From: Natronosporangium sp035305625 | GTDB taxonomy: Bacteria > Actinomycetota > Actinomycetes > Mycobacteriales > Micromonosporaceae | Length of the DNA: 64,000 nt | Assembly (NCBI GenBank): GCA_963809545.1 | Contig: CAWEKD010000007.1 | Span: 862,727 to 926,726 of the forward strand | Direction of reading: 5' to 3' | Shown: positions 1 to 10,118 of the stretch, in pieces | How the letters are laid out: every line of letters starts with the position of its first letter | How positions within the stretch are numbered: position 1 is the stretch's first letter | Notes under the pieces: model-generated | Told to the model about the DNA's origin: nothing | What the model saw: only the letters and a program-made list of their open reading frames with translations | Databases searched by the model: none | Translations under genes and position numbers: made by a program

Positions 1-2898
1 ACGACCCTGGTGCTGGCCATCGCTGAGGACGGCACCCTCACCAGCCGGACCATGGACGGGGAAACCCCGATCGGACGCGCGGATGCGCTGTCCCAGACCG
101 CCATGCGCGCTCTGGCCCGGCAGCTGGCGCCGCTGCGCCAATCCGCCCTGTCCGTCACCGATCAGCCGCTAGCCACCTCCCTGGAACTCACCGATCTCCT
201 CGGTCTGGGCGATCCGTACGAGTTCGACCTGGCCGCGAGTTGGAGCGCCCGCTCCAATCGCGACCGACTACGGGTGCCGATCGGAGTGACCGCCGATGGC
301 CGCCCCCTGGAGCTCGACCTGAAGGAGTCGGCGCAGGACGGGATGGGGCCACACGGCCTCCTGGTAGGCGCCACCGGTTCGGGGAAATCCGAGCTGCTGC
401 GCACGCTGGTGCTGGCGTTGGCGGTCACCCACAGTTCAGAGATCCTCAACTTCGTCCTGGTCGACTTCAAGGGCGGGGCCACCTTCACCCGCCTGGACCG
501 GCTGCCGCACACCAGCGCGGTCATCACCAACCTGGCCGACGAACTTCCGCTGGTGGACCGGATGCTGGACGCCATCCAGGGGGAGCTGATGCGCCGGCAG
601 GAGCTGCTGCGGGCGGCCGGCAACTACGCTTCCCAACGGGATTACGAGAAAGCACGCGCCGCCGGTGCTCCCCTCGCCCCGCTGCCCAGCCTGCTGATCA
701 TCGTGGACGAATTCTCGGAGCTGCTGACCGCCCGGCCGGACTTCATCGACATGTTCGTGCAGATCGGTCGGGTCGGCCGCTCGCTCGGGGTCCACCTGCT
801 GCTGGCCTCGCAGCGGCTGGACGAGGGGCGGCTGCGGGGCCTGGAGTCCCACCTGTCGTACCGGATCGGGCTGCGGACGTTCTCGGCCATGGAGAGCCGG
901 GCGGTGCTCGGCGTGCCGGACGCTTACCAGCTACCCCGGGCACCCGGTAACGGATTCCTGAAGACCGAGGCGGAGGCGCTGACCCGGTTCCGGGCGGCGT
1001 ACGTATCCGGCCGGCATCGCCGGGGCACGCTCGCCACGGCGGCGACCGACGGTGGGCGGGTGGCCCCGGTCCAGGAGTACTCTACCCATTACCTGATGCC
1101 GCCCACCCCCACCGAGTCGGCAGCACCGGCGACGCCCGACAACGACGAGCAGGGCGAGACCCTGCTGGATGTACTGGTGGCGCGGCTGGAGGGGCAGGGG
1201 CCACCGGCGCACCGGGTGTGGCTGCCGCCGCTGGCCGAACCCCCCACCCTCGACCAACTGCTGGGGCGGCTGGTGACCGACCCGGTACGAGGACTGACCA
1301 CCGCGGACCGGCAGCTGCACGGTGCGCTGCGGGCGGTGGCCGGCGTCATCGACAAGCCGTTCGAGCAGCTGCGGGAGACCTTCTGGCTGGACTTGTCCGG
1401 GGCGGCCGGCAACGTGATCGTGGTCGGAGGACCCCGCAGCGGCAAGAGCACCGCGGTGCGAGCCGTGATGGGCAGCCTCGCCCTCACCCACACCCCGCAG
1501 GAGGTGCAGTTCATCTGCCTCGACTTCGGCGGCGGCGGGTTGGCCGGCTACCGGGAACTGGCCCACGTCAGCGGGGTCGCCTCCCGGCGGGATCGGGACC
1601 AGGTCCGGCGCGGGATCGCGGAGGCGACGGCGCTGATGGCGGAGCGGGAACAGCGGTTCGCCGAACACGGCATCGACAGCATGGCCACCTACCGGCAACT
1701 GCTCCGGGAAGGCGCCTTCCCCCAAGACCGGTTTGGGGACCTGTTCCTGGTGATCGACGGGTGGTCCACGCTCACGAGCGAGTTCGAGGACCTGGTGCCG
1801 GCGGTGGTGGCGCTGGCCAACCGAGGGCTCGGGTTCGGCGTCCACTTGATCGTCGCCGCCAACCGGTGGATGGACCTGCGGATGAACGTCCGGGACATGT
1901 TCGGCACCCGGCTCGAACTCAAGCTCGGGGACCCGTTGGACTCGGTGATCGGGCGCCGGCAGCAGGCGACGGTGCCGGATCAGACTCCTGGCCGGGGACT
2001 GACCCCGGACGCGTTCCACTTCCTCGCCGCGGTGCCCCGCATCGACGGCCGGTCCACCGACGACGGTCTCGCCGACGCGGTCAGCCAGCTGGTGACGTCA
2101 GTCAACCAGGCCTGGGGGCGGCCCCCCGCACCCCCGGTGCGGCTGCTCCCGGACGAGCTCCCGTACGACCAGTTGCCTCCCGCCGAGCGCACCCGGCAGC
2201 AGGGCATCCCGATCGGGATCGCCGAGCGGGACCTGCAACCGGTGTACCTCGACCTCCGGGAGGACCCGCACCTACTGCTGTTCGCGGACGTGCAGTGCGG
2301 CAAGAGTTCCTTCCTGCGCCTGCTCGCCTCCGGCATCATGCGGCAGTTCTCGCCGGAAGAGGCCCAGATCGCGGTGGTGGATTTCCGGCGCAGCCTGCTG
2401 GGAGTGGTGCCGGACGAATACCTGGTCGGGTACGCCAGCAACGCCGACCTGTTGCAACAGATGGTGCAGCTGACCGTGGAGTCGATGACCAAGCGGCTCC
2501 CCACCGGGGAGATCACCCCGGAGCAGTTGCGCAACCGCAGCTGGTGGTCCGGGCCGGAGCTATTCCTGCTGGTCGACGACTACGACCTGGTGGCCACCAG
2601 CCCGCACACCAACCCGCTGACGGGCCTGCTGGACCTGCTCACCCAGGGCCGGGACATCGGCTTCCACCTGATCGTCACACGCCGCTCCGGCGGAGCTGGC
2701 CGCGCCCTGTTCGACCCGGTGCTGTCCCGCATCCGGGATCTCGCCTCGCCCGGCATCCTGATGTCCGGCAACCGGGAGGAGGGGCCGCTGCTCGGCAACC
2801 TCCGGCTAGAAAAGCTGCCGCCGGGCCGGGGCTGGCTGGTGACCCGAACCGACGGCCCCCAACTGGTGCAGCTGGCCTACCTACCCCCGGCGGAGTGA
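1..2898 (+). CDS. eccC: Type VII secretion FtsK/SpoIIIE ATPase, EccC type (5' end cut off)
   Basis: This is the C-terminal 965 residues of an EccC-family motor ATPase that drives substrate export through an ESX membrane complex. The reading frame is open at base 1, so the start and the N-terminal membrane helices lie outside the window. Three tandem ATPase domains are visible. P-loops are GATGSGKS (residues 123-130 of the visible part), GGPRSGKS (about 476-483) and ADVQCGKSS (about 762-770). Only domain 1 keeps a DE Walker B (IIVDEFSEL); domains 2 and 3 have VIDGW and LVDDYD, the usual EccC pattern with degenerate later domains. It is a clear paralogue of the full EccC at 45650-49609, so the genome has at least two ESX-type loci. 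It is followed by a BTAD-domain membrane protein. Confidence 0.93.
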   Translation, partial: TTLVLAIAEDGTLTSRTMDGETPIGRADALSQTAMRALARQLAPLRQSALSVTDQPLATSLELTDLLGLGDPYEFDLAASWSARSNRDRLRVPIGVTADGRPLELDLKESAQDGMGPHGLLVGATGSGKSELLRTLVLALAVTHSSEILNFVLVDFKGGATFTRLDRLPHTSAVITNLADELPLVDRMLDAIQGELMRRQELLRAAGNYASQRDYEKARAAGAPLAPLPSLLIIVDEFSELLTARPDFIDMFVQIGRVGRSLGVHLLLASQRLDEGRLRGLESHLSYRIGLRTFSAMESRAVLGVPDAYQLPRAPGNGFLKTEAEALTRFRAAYVSGRHRRGTLATAATDGGRVAPVQEYSTHYLMPPTPTESAAPATPDNDEQGETLLDVLVARLEGQGPPAHRVWLPPLAEPPTLDQLLGRLVTDPVRGLTTADRQLHGALRAVAGVIDKPFEQLRETFWLDLSGAAGNVIVVGGPRSGKSTAVRAVMGSLALTHTPQEVQFICLDFGGGGLAGYRELAHVSGVASRRDRDQVRRGIAEATALMAEREQRFAEHGIDSMATYRQLLREGAFPQDRFGDLFLVIDGWSTLTSEFEDLVPAVVALANRGLGFGVHLIVAANRWMDLRMNVRDMFGTRLELKLGDPLDSVIGRRQQATVPDQTPGRGLTPDAFHFLAAVPRIDGRSTDDGLADAVSQLVTSVNQAWGRPPAPPVRLLPDELPYDQLPPAERTRQQGIPIGIAERDLQPVYLDLREDPHLLLFADVQCGKSSFLRLLASGIMRQFSPEEAQIAVVDFRRSLLGVVPDEYLVGYASNADLLQQMVQLTVESMTKRLPTGEITPEQLRNRSWWSGPELFLLVDDYDLVATSPHTNPLTGLLDLLTQGRDIGFHLIVTRRSGGAGRALFDPVLSRIRDLASPGILMSGNREEGPLLGNLRLEKLPPGRGWLVTRTDGPQLVQLAYLPPAE

Positions 2899-3063
2899 CC
2901 GGCCGCCCGTACCCCTCCCGTAGTGGCGCGGTTGACGAGCGGTGGGGGAGGGCCGGCCCGCCGCCGTGACCCCGGACCGCGGCGGCGGGATGTCAACCCT
3001 GGTCGGGATGCTGGGGCGGACCGCACGACAGTGTTCGGAGAGGGCGGGAGATCCGGAGGCGGC

Positions 3064-4899
3064 ATGGGTGTCACCACCATGTTGTTGCTCACGGCCGGCA
3101 GCCTCGGGGTCGCCGGCGCGGCCGGCCTGTCGGACCGGGCGGTGGCGCGGCTGCGGGCTCGTCGGTCGGCGCCCTCACCGGTGACGGCTCCGCAGACGGA
3201 CGAGTGGTGGTTCGGAGACCGGAAGCTGGCTGCGCAGCTGTTCACCGCGCTGTGCGACCTGCGGCAGCAACTGACCGCGCGTGATCTTCCCCTACCGACG
3301 GTCGCGGTCGGGCTGGCCGCTCATGACCGGTTGATCCTCCGGCTGGCGGATCCCGCCCCCACCGCGCCGCTACCGCCGTGGCGGCCCGAGCCGGGCGAGC
3401 CCGCGCGCCGGTCGTGGCTGGTCGACGCCTCCGAGCTACGGCAGTTTCGGCCTGGGCCGCCGGCCTACCCGACGCTCGTGGCGGTGGGCCGGCAGGAACA
3501 ATGGACGGTCCTGGTGGATCTCGGACACGCGCCCGGCCCGGTGGCCCTCGCCGGTGACGAGGAGCAGTGCCGCCGGTTCCTTGTCACGCTCGGGTTCGGG
3601 TTAGCGACCAATCCTTGGTCCACTGAGGTCACTGTGGTGGCGGCCGGCTTCCCGGCCCCTGTGCCAGGCCCTGGCCCAGGCCGGATCCGCTACCTGGGAT
3701 CGACCGCTGAGGCACTGTCCTATGTCGAGAGAATCAGCGCGGATCAACGTACCGACCGGGTCGCACCACCGACCTCCGCCGACGCGCCCACGGTGCTGCT
3801 GTTGGCGGAGCCGCCTGAACCGGGGCACGCGGAGCGGCTGACCGCCCTGTGCCAACAGCGGCCCGGGCGGCTGGTGGTGGTCGCACCGGGACCGCTGCCC
3901 CAGGCCGGCTGGACCATGACCTGCACCCCGGACGGACGGCTCCAGGTACCGTGGCTGGGGCTGACCCTGGATCCATGGCATACCACCACCCCACTGTCCG
4001 CCCGCCCGCGGCCGGCCACCCCCTCCGCTCTCCCCGACAGCTGGCGGCGGACCATCCGGAGCCTGCCCACCCCGGTGCTCACCGACCGGGAACGGGACCG
4101 CCTCTGGCCCGCCCCCGTGGAGGTACGGATGCTGGGGCCACTGGAGATCCGGGCTCCGGCCACCGCGCCAGAGCCGTACCGGATGGTGCTGACCGACCTA
4201 CTGGTGCTGGCCGCGCTGCACCCCGACGGGGCGCCGCACTCCCTGGTACGCGGTCTGCTCCCCCACCCCGACCAGATGTCGGAGCTGGCTCGACGGGTAC
4301 ACGACTGGTTGGGAACGGACGAACACGGCCTGCCCCGGCTACGGCCGGTCGGGTCCGCCTGGCGGCTGTCCCCCGATGTCCGGGTAGATCTGCGACTGTT
4401 CCGGGCGCTGGTGGGAGCGGACCCCGGTGAGGAGACTGCCGGGTCCGGCGCTGCCCCGATGGCCGATCCGGGCGGTCCGGTGGGTTGGCCCCGCCTGGCC
4501 AGCGCCCTGGCGCTGCTCCGGGGTGGACTGTGCGCGGGCACCCACCTCGGCCCGGTGGCCGTCCAGAGCCTGACCCAGGTCGGCGCCGAGGTGCAAGAAC
4601 TGGTGCTGCGGGCGGTCCGACAGGCGGCGGACCTGGCGGACCAGGCGGGCAATCTCGCGGACGTGGAGTGGGCCCTCCAGCAAGGATTGGTGTTCCTGCC
4701 GCAGGTGGAGGGGCTGTGGCGCAGCTTGCTGCAGTTCCAGTCCCAGCACCGGCCGCAGGCGGTGCCGGACACGGTGGTGCGGATGCGGGCCGCTCGAGCC
4801 GCCGGCCCGGGGCGGATCCGGTGGGAACGGGCCACCGTGGCGCTGGTGAAGCGGCTCGGCCACCTGCCCCTGCTCCGGTCTGGACCGCCGCGTCGCTGA
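3064..4899 (+). CDS. Membrane-anchored BTAD-domain protein next to EccC
   Basis: A 611-residue protein of unproved function. One N-terminal hydrophobic segment (about residues 2-20) is followed by a long soluble region. From about residue 351 comes a stretch opening with VRMLGPLEI, the usual start of the winged-helix/BTAD (bacterial transcriptional activator domain) module of SARP-type proteins. The middle region shares PTLVAVG...LVDL and the AGFPA block with the BTAD protein at 39645-42006, so the two are paralogues. The ATG at 3064 is preferred over a GTG at 2923 because GGAGG lies just before it and the hydrophobic helix then starts at the N-terminus. It contains a TTA leucine codon near base 3601. 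Its place after an EccC gene suggests a regulatory or scaffold role in secretion; that is inference. Confidence 0.75.
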   Translation: MGVTTMLLLTAGSLGVAGAAGLSDRAVARLRARRSAPSPVTAPQTDEWWFGDRKLAAQLFTALCDLRQQLTARDLPLPTVAVGLAAHDRLILRLADPAPTAPLPPWRPEPGEPARRSWLVDASELRQFRPGPPAYPTLVAVGRQEQWTVLVDLGHAPGPVALAGDEEQCRRFLVTLGFGLATNPWSTEVTVVAAGFPAPVPGPGPGRIRYLGSTAEALSYVERISADQRTDRVAPPTSADAPTVLLLAEPPEPGHAERLTALCQQRPGRLVVVAPGPLPQAGWTMTCTPDGRLQVPWLGLTLDPWHTTTPLSARPRPATPSALPDSWRRTIRSLPTPVLTDRERDRLWPAPVEVRMLGPLEIRAPATAPEPYRMVLTDLLVLAALHPDGAPHSLVRGLLPHPDQMSELARRVHDWLGTDEHGLPRLRPVGSAWRLSPDVRVDLRLFRALVGADPGEETAGSGAAPMADPGGPVGWPRLASALALLRGGLCAGTHLGPVAVQSLTQVGAEVQELVLRAVRQAADLADQAGNLADVEWALQQGLVFLPQVEGLWRSLLQFQSQHRPQAVPDTVVRMRAARAAGPGRIRWERATVALVKRLGHLPLLRSGPPRR

Positions 4900-5004
4900 G
4901 TCGCGATCATTGGTCACTCGCCGCCGCCCGCTGCTACCCTCGTACCCCGCTGCCACCCCGCCGCCTGGTCACGTGGGCGGGTGTGGACCGGGAAGGGTGA
5001 GCGG

Positions 5005-7407
5005 GTGTCCAGGGACGAGTTGCAGGCGGAACAGACCTACATCTCCGGGTTGTACGAGCGGCTGGATGCGCTGACCGCACGGACCGAACAGCGGTTGGCC
5101 GCGACCATCCGCCAGCATTCCGATACCCCGACGGGCCTGACCGAGCGGGACCTGATGGTGGCGCGCCACACCGAACAGCTCCAGCGGTTCCGGGCGGCGT
5201 CCCACGGGCTGTGCTTCGGTCGGATCGACCTGGCCGAGGGCGAACAGCGTTATATCGGACGGTTGGGCCTCTTCGATGAGGAAGATGACCATCGGCCGCT
5301 CCTGATCGACTGGCGGGCGCCGGCGGCGCGGCCGTTCTACCTGGCCACCGGGGCGGACCCGCAAGGGGTGTGGCGACGTCGCCACATCCGGCTGCGGGAC
5401 CGCACCGTGGTGGGGATCCAAGACGACTTGCTGGACCTGACCGCCGCGGACCGGGCCGACCGGCCGTCGTTGTCCGGTGAGTCTGCGCTGCTGGCGGCCC
5501 TGACCGCCCGCCGTACCGGCCGGATGGCCGACATCGTGGCCACCATCCAAGCCGAGCAGGACCGGGTGATCCGATGCGATCACGACGGGGTGCTGGTGGT
5601 GGAGGGCGGGCCGGGGACCGGGAAGACCGCGGTCGCGCTGCACCGGGCGGCCTATCTGCTCTACACCCACCGGGAGCAGCTGGCCAGCCGAGGGGTGCTG
5701 GTGGTCGGGCCGAACCCGACCTTCCTGCGCTACATCGACCAGGTGCTGCCGTCGCTGGGGGAGACCTCCGTGGTGCTGTCCACGATCGGCGACCTGTTCC
5801 CGGGGATCCGGGCCCGGCGGGTGGAATCGTGGCGGACCACCGAGGTCAAGGGCCGCCCGGAGATGGTGGACGTGATGGCCGCGGCGGTCCGCCAGCGCCA
5901 GTTGGTGCCGGAGCAGCCGTGGCCGGTGGAGCTGAGCGACCAGCACGCCGGCCTGGGCTACCAGACCGAGACCCTCCACGTGACTCCGGAACTGGCCGCC
6001 CAGGCCCGGGAGCAGGCCCGCCGGTCGAAGCTGCCGCACAATCAGGCCCAGGAGGTGTTCCGCCGGGCACTGATCGACGGGCTGGCGCGGCAGCTGGCGG
6101 AGCGGCTCGGGCACGACCCGTGGGCGGACGATCCGCTGGGAGGGGACGACGCCCCCGGGGCCGGCGCCCTGCTGTTGTCCGAGGGCGACATCGCCCGGAT
6201 CGCCAGCGAGCTGGCCACCGATCCGGCGGTGGCCCGGGCGGTGGCGCAGCTGTGGCCGCTCCTCACTCCCGAACAGCTCCTCACCGACCTGTACGCCTCG
6301 CGGGACCGGCTGGCCGCGGCCGCGCCGGAGCTGTCCGACGCGGACCGGGAAGCGCTGTACCGCCTCCCGGGAGGCGGCTGGTCCCCGGCGGACGTACCGC
6401 TGCTGGACGAGGCGGCCGAGTTGCTCGGGGAAGACAGCCGGGAGCTGCGAGCCCGGCAGGAGGCGGCTCGACGGCTCCGGGAGCGGCAGCTCGAGTACGC
6501 CCAGGGGGTGCTGGACATCGCCGCCGGGTCCGGCTCGATCGACAACGAGGACGAGCTCGACCCGGAAATCCTGTCCGCAGTAGACATCCTGGACGCGTCC
6601 GCGCTCGCGGAGCGACAGCAGTGGCGCGAGGTCCGCAGCATCGCCGAACTGGCCGCGGCCGACCGGCGGTGGGCGTTCGGGCACGTGATCGTGGACGAGG
6701 CGCAGGAGTTGTCGCCGATGGCGTGGCGGATGCTGATGCGCCGGTGCCCGAGCCGGTCCATGACCGTGGTGGGTGACCTGGCCCAGACCGGGGACCCGGC
6801 CGGCACCTCCTCCTGGGAGGAGGTGCTCGCCCCGTACGTGGGTGACCGGTGGCGGCGGGAGCGGTTGACCGTCAACTACCGCACCCCGGAGTCCATCATG
6901 AAGGTGGCCACCGCCGCGCTGGCCTCCCGCGCGCCGGACGCCGTCGCGACCGTCCCCCGCTCGATTCGGGACGGCGAGGTCCCGCCCCGGCGTCGGCAGG
7001 TGCCCGCGGCTGAGCTGGCCGACCGGCTGCCGGAGCTCGTCGCCGCGGAGGCGGCCACGGTTACCGGTGGGCGCCTGGCGGTGATCGTGCCGGAGGCCGA
7101 CCTGGAGCGGCTCGCCGCCGCGATCGCCACTCGCGTGCCGGACCTCGGCGTGGGTTCGGATCCGGAGGCGCTGGACCGCCCGGTGGGGGTGCTGCCGGTC
7201 AACCGGGTCAAAGGGCTGGAGTTCGACGCGGTGGTGGTGGTCCGCCCCGAAGCGCTCCTGGTCGACTCGCCTCGCGGCGCCAACGATCTGTACGTAGCGC
7301 TCACGCGCGCCACCACCCGACTGTTGGTGGTGCACTGCGCCCCACCCCCCGCCTGGTTGGCGGAGCTACCGGAGGCCACCGACCCGGTCGACGTCGCCGT
7401 CCCTTAG
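5005..7407 (+). CDS. helD: HelD/HelR-type RNA polymerase-recycling helicase-like ATPase
   Basis: An 800-residue UvrD/Rep-like superfamily 1 ATPase. Visible motifs in order: an N-terminal charged helical region, Walker A GPGTGKT (Lys207), Walker B VIVDEAQEL (about residue 562), motif III GDLAQTGDP, NYRTPES, GLEFDAVVV and YVALTRATTR near the C-terminus. This layout and size match actinobacterial HelD, which uses ATP to detach stalled RNA polymerase from DNA and in its HelR form protects against rifamycins. GTG 5005 is chosen over GTG 4981 because GGAAGGG sits 7 nt upstream. It stands alone between the ESX-type genes and the oxidase. I did not see an obvious rifamycin-associated palindrome upstream. 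Assignment to the HelR subgroup is not proved. Confidence 0.88.
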   Translation: MSRDELQAEQTYISGLYERLDALTARTEQRLAATIRQHSDTPTGLTERDLMVARHTEQLQRFRAASHGLCFGRIDLAEGEQRYIGRLGLFDEEDDHRPLLIDWRAPAARPFYLATGADPQGVWRRRHIRLRDRTVVGIQDDLLDLTAADRADRPSLSGESALLAALTARRTGRMADIVATIQAEQDRVIRCDHDGVLVVEGGPGTGKTAVALHRAAYLLYTHREQLASRGVLVVGPNPTFLRYIDQVLPSLGETSVVLSTIGDLFPGIRARRVESWRTTEVKGRPEMVDVMAAAVRQRQLVPEQPWPVELSDQHAGLGYQTETLHVTPELAAQAREQARRSKLPHNQAQEVFRRALIDGLARQLAERLGHDPWADDPLGGDDAPGAGALLLSEGDIARIASELATDPAVARAVAQLWPLLTPEQLLTDLYASRDRLAAAAPELSDADREALYRLPGGGWSPADVPLLDEAAELLGEDSRELRARQEAARRLRERQLEYAQGVLDIAAGSGSIDNEDELDPEILSAVDILDASALAERQQWREVRSIAELAAADRRWAFGHVIVDEAQELSPMAWRMLMRRCPSRSMTVVGDLAQTGDPAGTSSWEEVLAPYVGDRWRRERLTVNYRTPESIMKVATAALASRAPDAVATVPRSIRDGEVPPRRRQVPAAELADRLPELVAAEAATVTGGRLAVIVPEADLERLAAAIATRVPDLGVGSDPEALDRPVGVLPVNRVKGLEFDAVVVVRPEALLVDSPRGANDLYVALTRATTRLLVVHCAPPPAWLAELPEATDPVDVAVP

Positions 7408-7508
7408 GGAACGGAGATCCGGGTACGCCTCAGGGCAGACCCGGATGGCAGACCCGGCGGGACCTGCCAGCCTCGCAGACGGTGAGGCACGCGAGCAGGA
7501 GGGATGGC

Positions 7509-9014
7509 ATGCGCCGAGGTCTGGTAATCACGTTGGTGCTGGTGGCGGTCGGCGCCACGGTCATCGCCGGCGTGGGGGCGGCGGCGGTCTGGACCTGGCA
7601 CCGGGCGGCGCTGGACACCACCGACCGGATCGAGTTCACCCGTCCGCTGGCGGTGCCGCCGTTGGCGGAGTCGGAGCTGGACGACCAGGGGCGGCGGGTG
7701 TTCCAGTTGACCGCGCGGGCCGGTACCCACGACTTCGGTCCCCACACCAGTCCGACCTGGGGCTTCAACGGCGACTATCTGGGCCCCACCCTGCGGGCAC
7801 GCCGGGGGGAGCAGGTGCTGGTGCGCGTGACCAACCAGCTCCCGGAGACCACCACCGTGCACTGGCACGGGATGCACCTGCCCGCGACGATGGATGGGGG
7901 ACCGCACCAGCCGGTGCCGCCCGGAGACAGCTGGTCCCCCACGTGGCGGATCGACCAGCCGGCGGCCACGCTGTGGTACCACCCGCATCCGCACGGCGCC
8001 ACCGAGAAGCACGTGCTGCGGGGCCTCGCCGGAATGTTCATCCTGGACGATGACGCCAGCAGCCAGCTGCCGCTACCCCGCCGGTACGGCGTGGACGACA
8101 TCCCGGTGATCGTGCAGGATCTGCACTTCGACCGGGGCGGGCGGCTGTCGCCTCGCAAGCTCTGGTCGTCGCCGGTCGGGCACCTCGGTGACACGATCGC
8201 GGTCAACGGCGTGGTCGCTCCGTACCTGGACGTGACCACTGAGCGGGTCCGGCTGCGGCTCCTGAACGCCTCCTCCGCGCGGATCTACCAGTTCGGTTTC
8301 GCCGACGGCCGGGAATTCGCGCTGGTCGGCACGGATGGCGGGCTGCTGCCGGCGCCGGTGTCCACCACGCAGATCCGCCTCTCCCCCGGGGAGCGGGCCG
8401 AGATCGTGGTGACCATGCGCCCGGGCGAGCGGGTGGTGCTGCGTAGTTCCCCACCTGACCTCGGGGTGAGCGCGCCGATCCGGCGGTTCGTCGGTGGTGA
8501 CGATCGGCTGGACGTACTCGAGCTGCGGGCCGCCCCCACGCTGGCGCCGAGCCCGGAGCTGCCGGCGCAGCTGGCGGAGGTGCCGCTGGTGCCGGTGGCC
8601 GACGCGGTGGCCACGCGGGACTTCCGGCTGGCGGACCTCAAAATCAACGGCCAGTCGATGGACATGACCCGGATCGACCTGACCGCCACCGCCGGCACGG
8701 TGGAGCGGTGGCGAGTACGGGCGGTCGACGGCCTCCCCCACAACTTCCACGCCCATGGCGTGAGCTTTCAGGTCCTCTCGGTGAACGGACATCCTCCCGG
8801 TCCCGAGCTGGGAGGCTGGCAGGACACCGTCTACTTGCCGCCGGAGCAGCTGGTGGAGCTAGCCGTCCAGTTCGGCCACCACACCGATCCGGCCGCGCCG
8901 TACATGTACCACTGCCACCTGCTCTCCCATGAGGATTCCGGGATGATGGGGCAGTTCGTGGTGGTCGCGCCGGGGGAGGTAGCCCAGCCGCCGGCCGCAC
9001 CTGGGCACCGTTGA
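7509..9014 (+). CDS. Multicopper oxidase (CueO/CotA-like)
   Basis: A 501-residue exported-type multicopper oxidase that would couple one-electron oxidation of a substrate (metal ion, phenol or bilirubin-like) to reduction of O2 to water. An N-terminal hydrophobic anchor or signal (about residues 4-24) precedes three cupredoxin domains. All copper-ligand motifs are present: HWHG, WYHPHPHG, HNFHAHG and YHCHLLSHEDSGMM (type 1 site with Cys and Met ligand). The ATG at 7509 has AGGAGGG 5 nt upstream. An 11-bp direct repeat (GGCAGACCCGG, period 13) lies at 7434-7457 before it. The gene converges with the CBM-like gene with only 10 bp between stops. The substrate cannot be told from sequence. Confidence 0.9.
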   Translation: MRRGLVITLVLVAVGATVIAGVGAAAVWTWHRAALDTTDRIEFTRPLAVPPLAESELDDQGRRVFQLTARAGTHDFGPHTSPTWGFNGDYLGPTLRARRGEQVLVRVTNQLPETTTVHWHGMHLPATMDGGPHQPVPPGDSWSPTWRIDQPAATLWYHPHPHGATEKHVLRGLAGMFILDDDASSQLPLPRRYGVDDIPVIVQDLHFDRGGRLSPRKLWSSPVGHLGDTIAVNGVVAPYLDVTTERVRLRLLNASSARIYQFGFADGREFALVGTDGGLLPAPVSTTQIRLSPGERAEIVVTMRPGERVVLRSSPPDLGVSAPIRRFVGGDDRLDVLELRAAPTLAPSPELPAQLAEVPLVPVADAVATRDFRLADLKINGQSMDMTRIDLTATAGTVERWRVRAVDGLPHNFHAHGVSFQVLSVNGHPPGPELGGWQDTVYLPPEQLVELAVQFGHHTDPAAPYMYHCHLLSHEDSGMMGQFVVVAPGEVAQPPAAPGHR

Positions 9015-9024
9015 ACGCGGGTGG

Positions 9025-9942
9025 TCAGAGAGGAGTGAGGGTGATCCGGTCCAGGACGGGGGCGCTACGTAGCGGGTTGCCGAACCGGATCTCGTTGTGC
9101 CCCGCCTGCAGGGTCACGGTGAGACTGACCGCCCCCACCTCGTCCGGTGCGGACAGCCCCGGGAAGTTCACCGGGATCGCGCTGCCGCCGTTGACCCGGA
9201 CCTGTCCGGACCGGGGACGCTCGGCCAGATAGTACAGCGTCAGCTCGTACTCTCCGGCCTGGTCGACTTCGACCGGGAAGCGCACCTCACCGGAGAACAA
9301 GCCTCCCAGCCCGCGCACCGCGTACCCGGCCGACGCGGTCTCCACCTGGTACGCCTCAGCGGTGCTGCGCAGGTCGGCCTGCTCCGCCTCGTATGTCACC
9401 ACCGTCACGGTGGGGGTAGGGGTGGGGGCGGAAGCGGTGGTGCCCGGGGCGGCGGTGGTGGTCGGCACCGGCGATGTGGGGCTGGTCGGCACCGGGGTCG
9501 GGGTGGCGGGGGCCGGTGCGGCCCCCAGTCGCCCCTCCACCTCGGTCGGGTCCGCGCTGGCGGTGGTGCTCGGCGCGGGGAGCGGCCCCGGTGGCGGCGT
9601 GGGGGCGGGGAAGCCGGTCGGTCCGGTGACCAGGTTCTGCGCCAGCGCCCCGGAGCCGATCAGGAGTATCGCCACGACCGCTCCCACCAGCAGCAACCGG
9701 GGATTGATCCCCCGACCAGGTCGGCGGTGGGGGGAGGGCAGCGTCGACCGATCCAGCGCGAGGGTGATGGTCGCGGGCTCTGGCGGGAGGAGGTCCCATG
9801 GATCCGGGGCGTCCTGCGGTAGTTCCGGGGCCAATGGGTACGGCACCCGGGGGGAGCGAGCCGATCCGGTCGGTTCTGATGCGGTGTCCTCCGGCCGCGG
9901 TGGCAACCATCCACCCGGCCCACGTTGGTCCTCGATGCCCAT
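9025..9942 (-). CDS. Single-pass membrane protein with C-terminal carbohydrate-binding-like domain
   Basis: About 305 residues. A proline-rich cytoplasmic N-terminus is followed by one membrane helix (LLLVGAVVAILLIGSGAL), then a long Pro/Thr/Ala-rich linker. The C-terminal 125 residues look like a CBM6/CBM35-type beta-sandwich (YEAEQA near its start, GGLFSGEVRF, YELTLYYL, LQAGHNEIRFG, LDRITL at the end). Such domains bind polysaccharide outside the cell. The ATG at 9942 (AAGGTGG just upstream) is preferred to a TTG at 9987, but this is uncertain. It is divergent from the LysR gene. Its actual ligand is unknown; a role in wall or substrate adhesion is inference. Confidence 0.7.
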   Translation of the reverse strand: MGIEDQRGPGGWLPPRPEDTASEPTGSARSPRVPYPLAPELPQDAPDPWDLLPPEPATITLALDRSTLPSPHRRPGRGINPRLLLVGAVVAILLIGSGALAQNLVTGPTGFPAPTPPPGPLPAPSTTASADPTEVEGRLGAAPAPATPTPVPTSPTSPVPTTTAAPGTTASAPTPTPTVTVVTYEAEQADLRSTAEAYQVETASAGYAVRGLGGLFSGEVRFPVEVDQAGEYELTLYYLAERPRSGQVRVNGGSAIPVNFPGLSAPDEVGAVSLTVTLQAGHNEIRFGNPLRSAPVLDRITLTPL

Positions 9943-10105
9943 ACCACCTTGCCCACTGCTGTGGCCAATGTGCGCCCCGCCGATCAATACGGTAGCTGAC
10001 CGCGCGGGGTCAGCGAGGGTGGGATCACCTCGGCGGCCAGCTTGCCAAGTTATCGGAGAATGTCTATCTTTCCAACTAAGACTTTCCGGAAGCGAGATCG
10101 GAACC

Positions 10106-10111
10106 TAACTT
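10106..10111 (+). promoter_or_regulatory. -10-like box of leaderless LysR gene
   Basis: TAACTT lies 7 nt before the ATG of the LysR gene, with no ribosome binding site between them. This spacing is what a leaderless transcript starting at or next to the A of the ATG would need. Confidence 0.5.
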
Positions 10112-10118
10112 TCTGTCT

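Noticed and set aside
1218..2969. A 583-codon plus-strand frame inside the EccC gene
   Set aside because: It is another frame of EccC with Pro/Arg/Gly bias and no homology.
4969..7335. A 788-codon open frame antisense to the HelD gene
   Set aside because: Low-complexity Arg/Gly/His content, no motifs, and no RBS; the opposite strand has every helicase motif.
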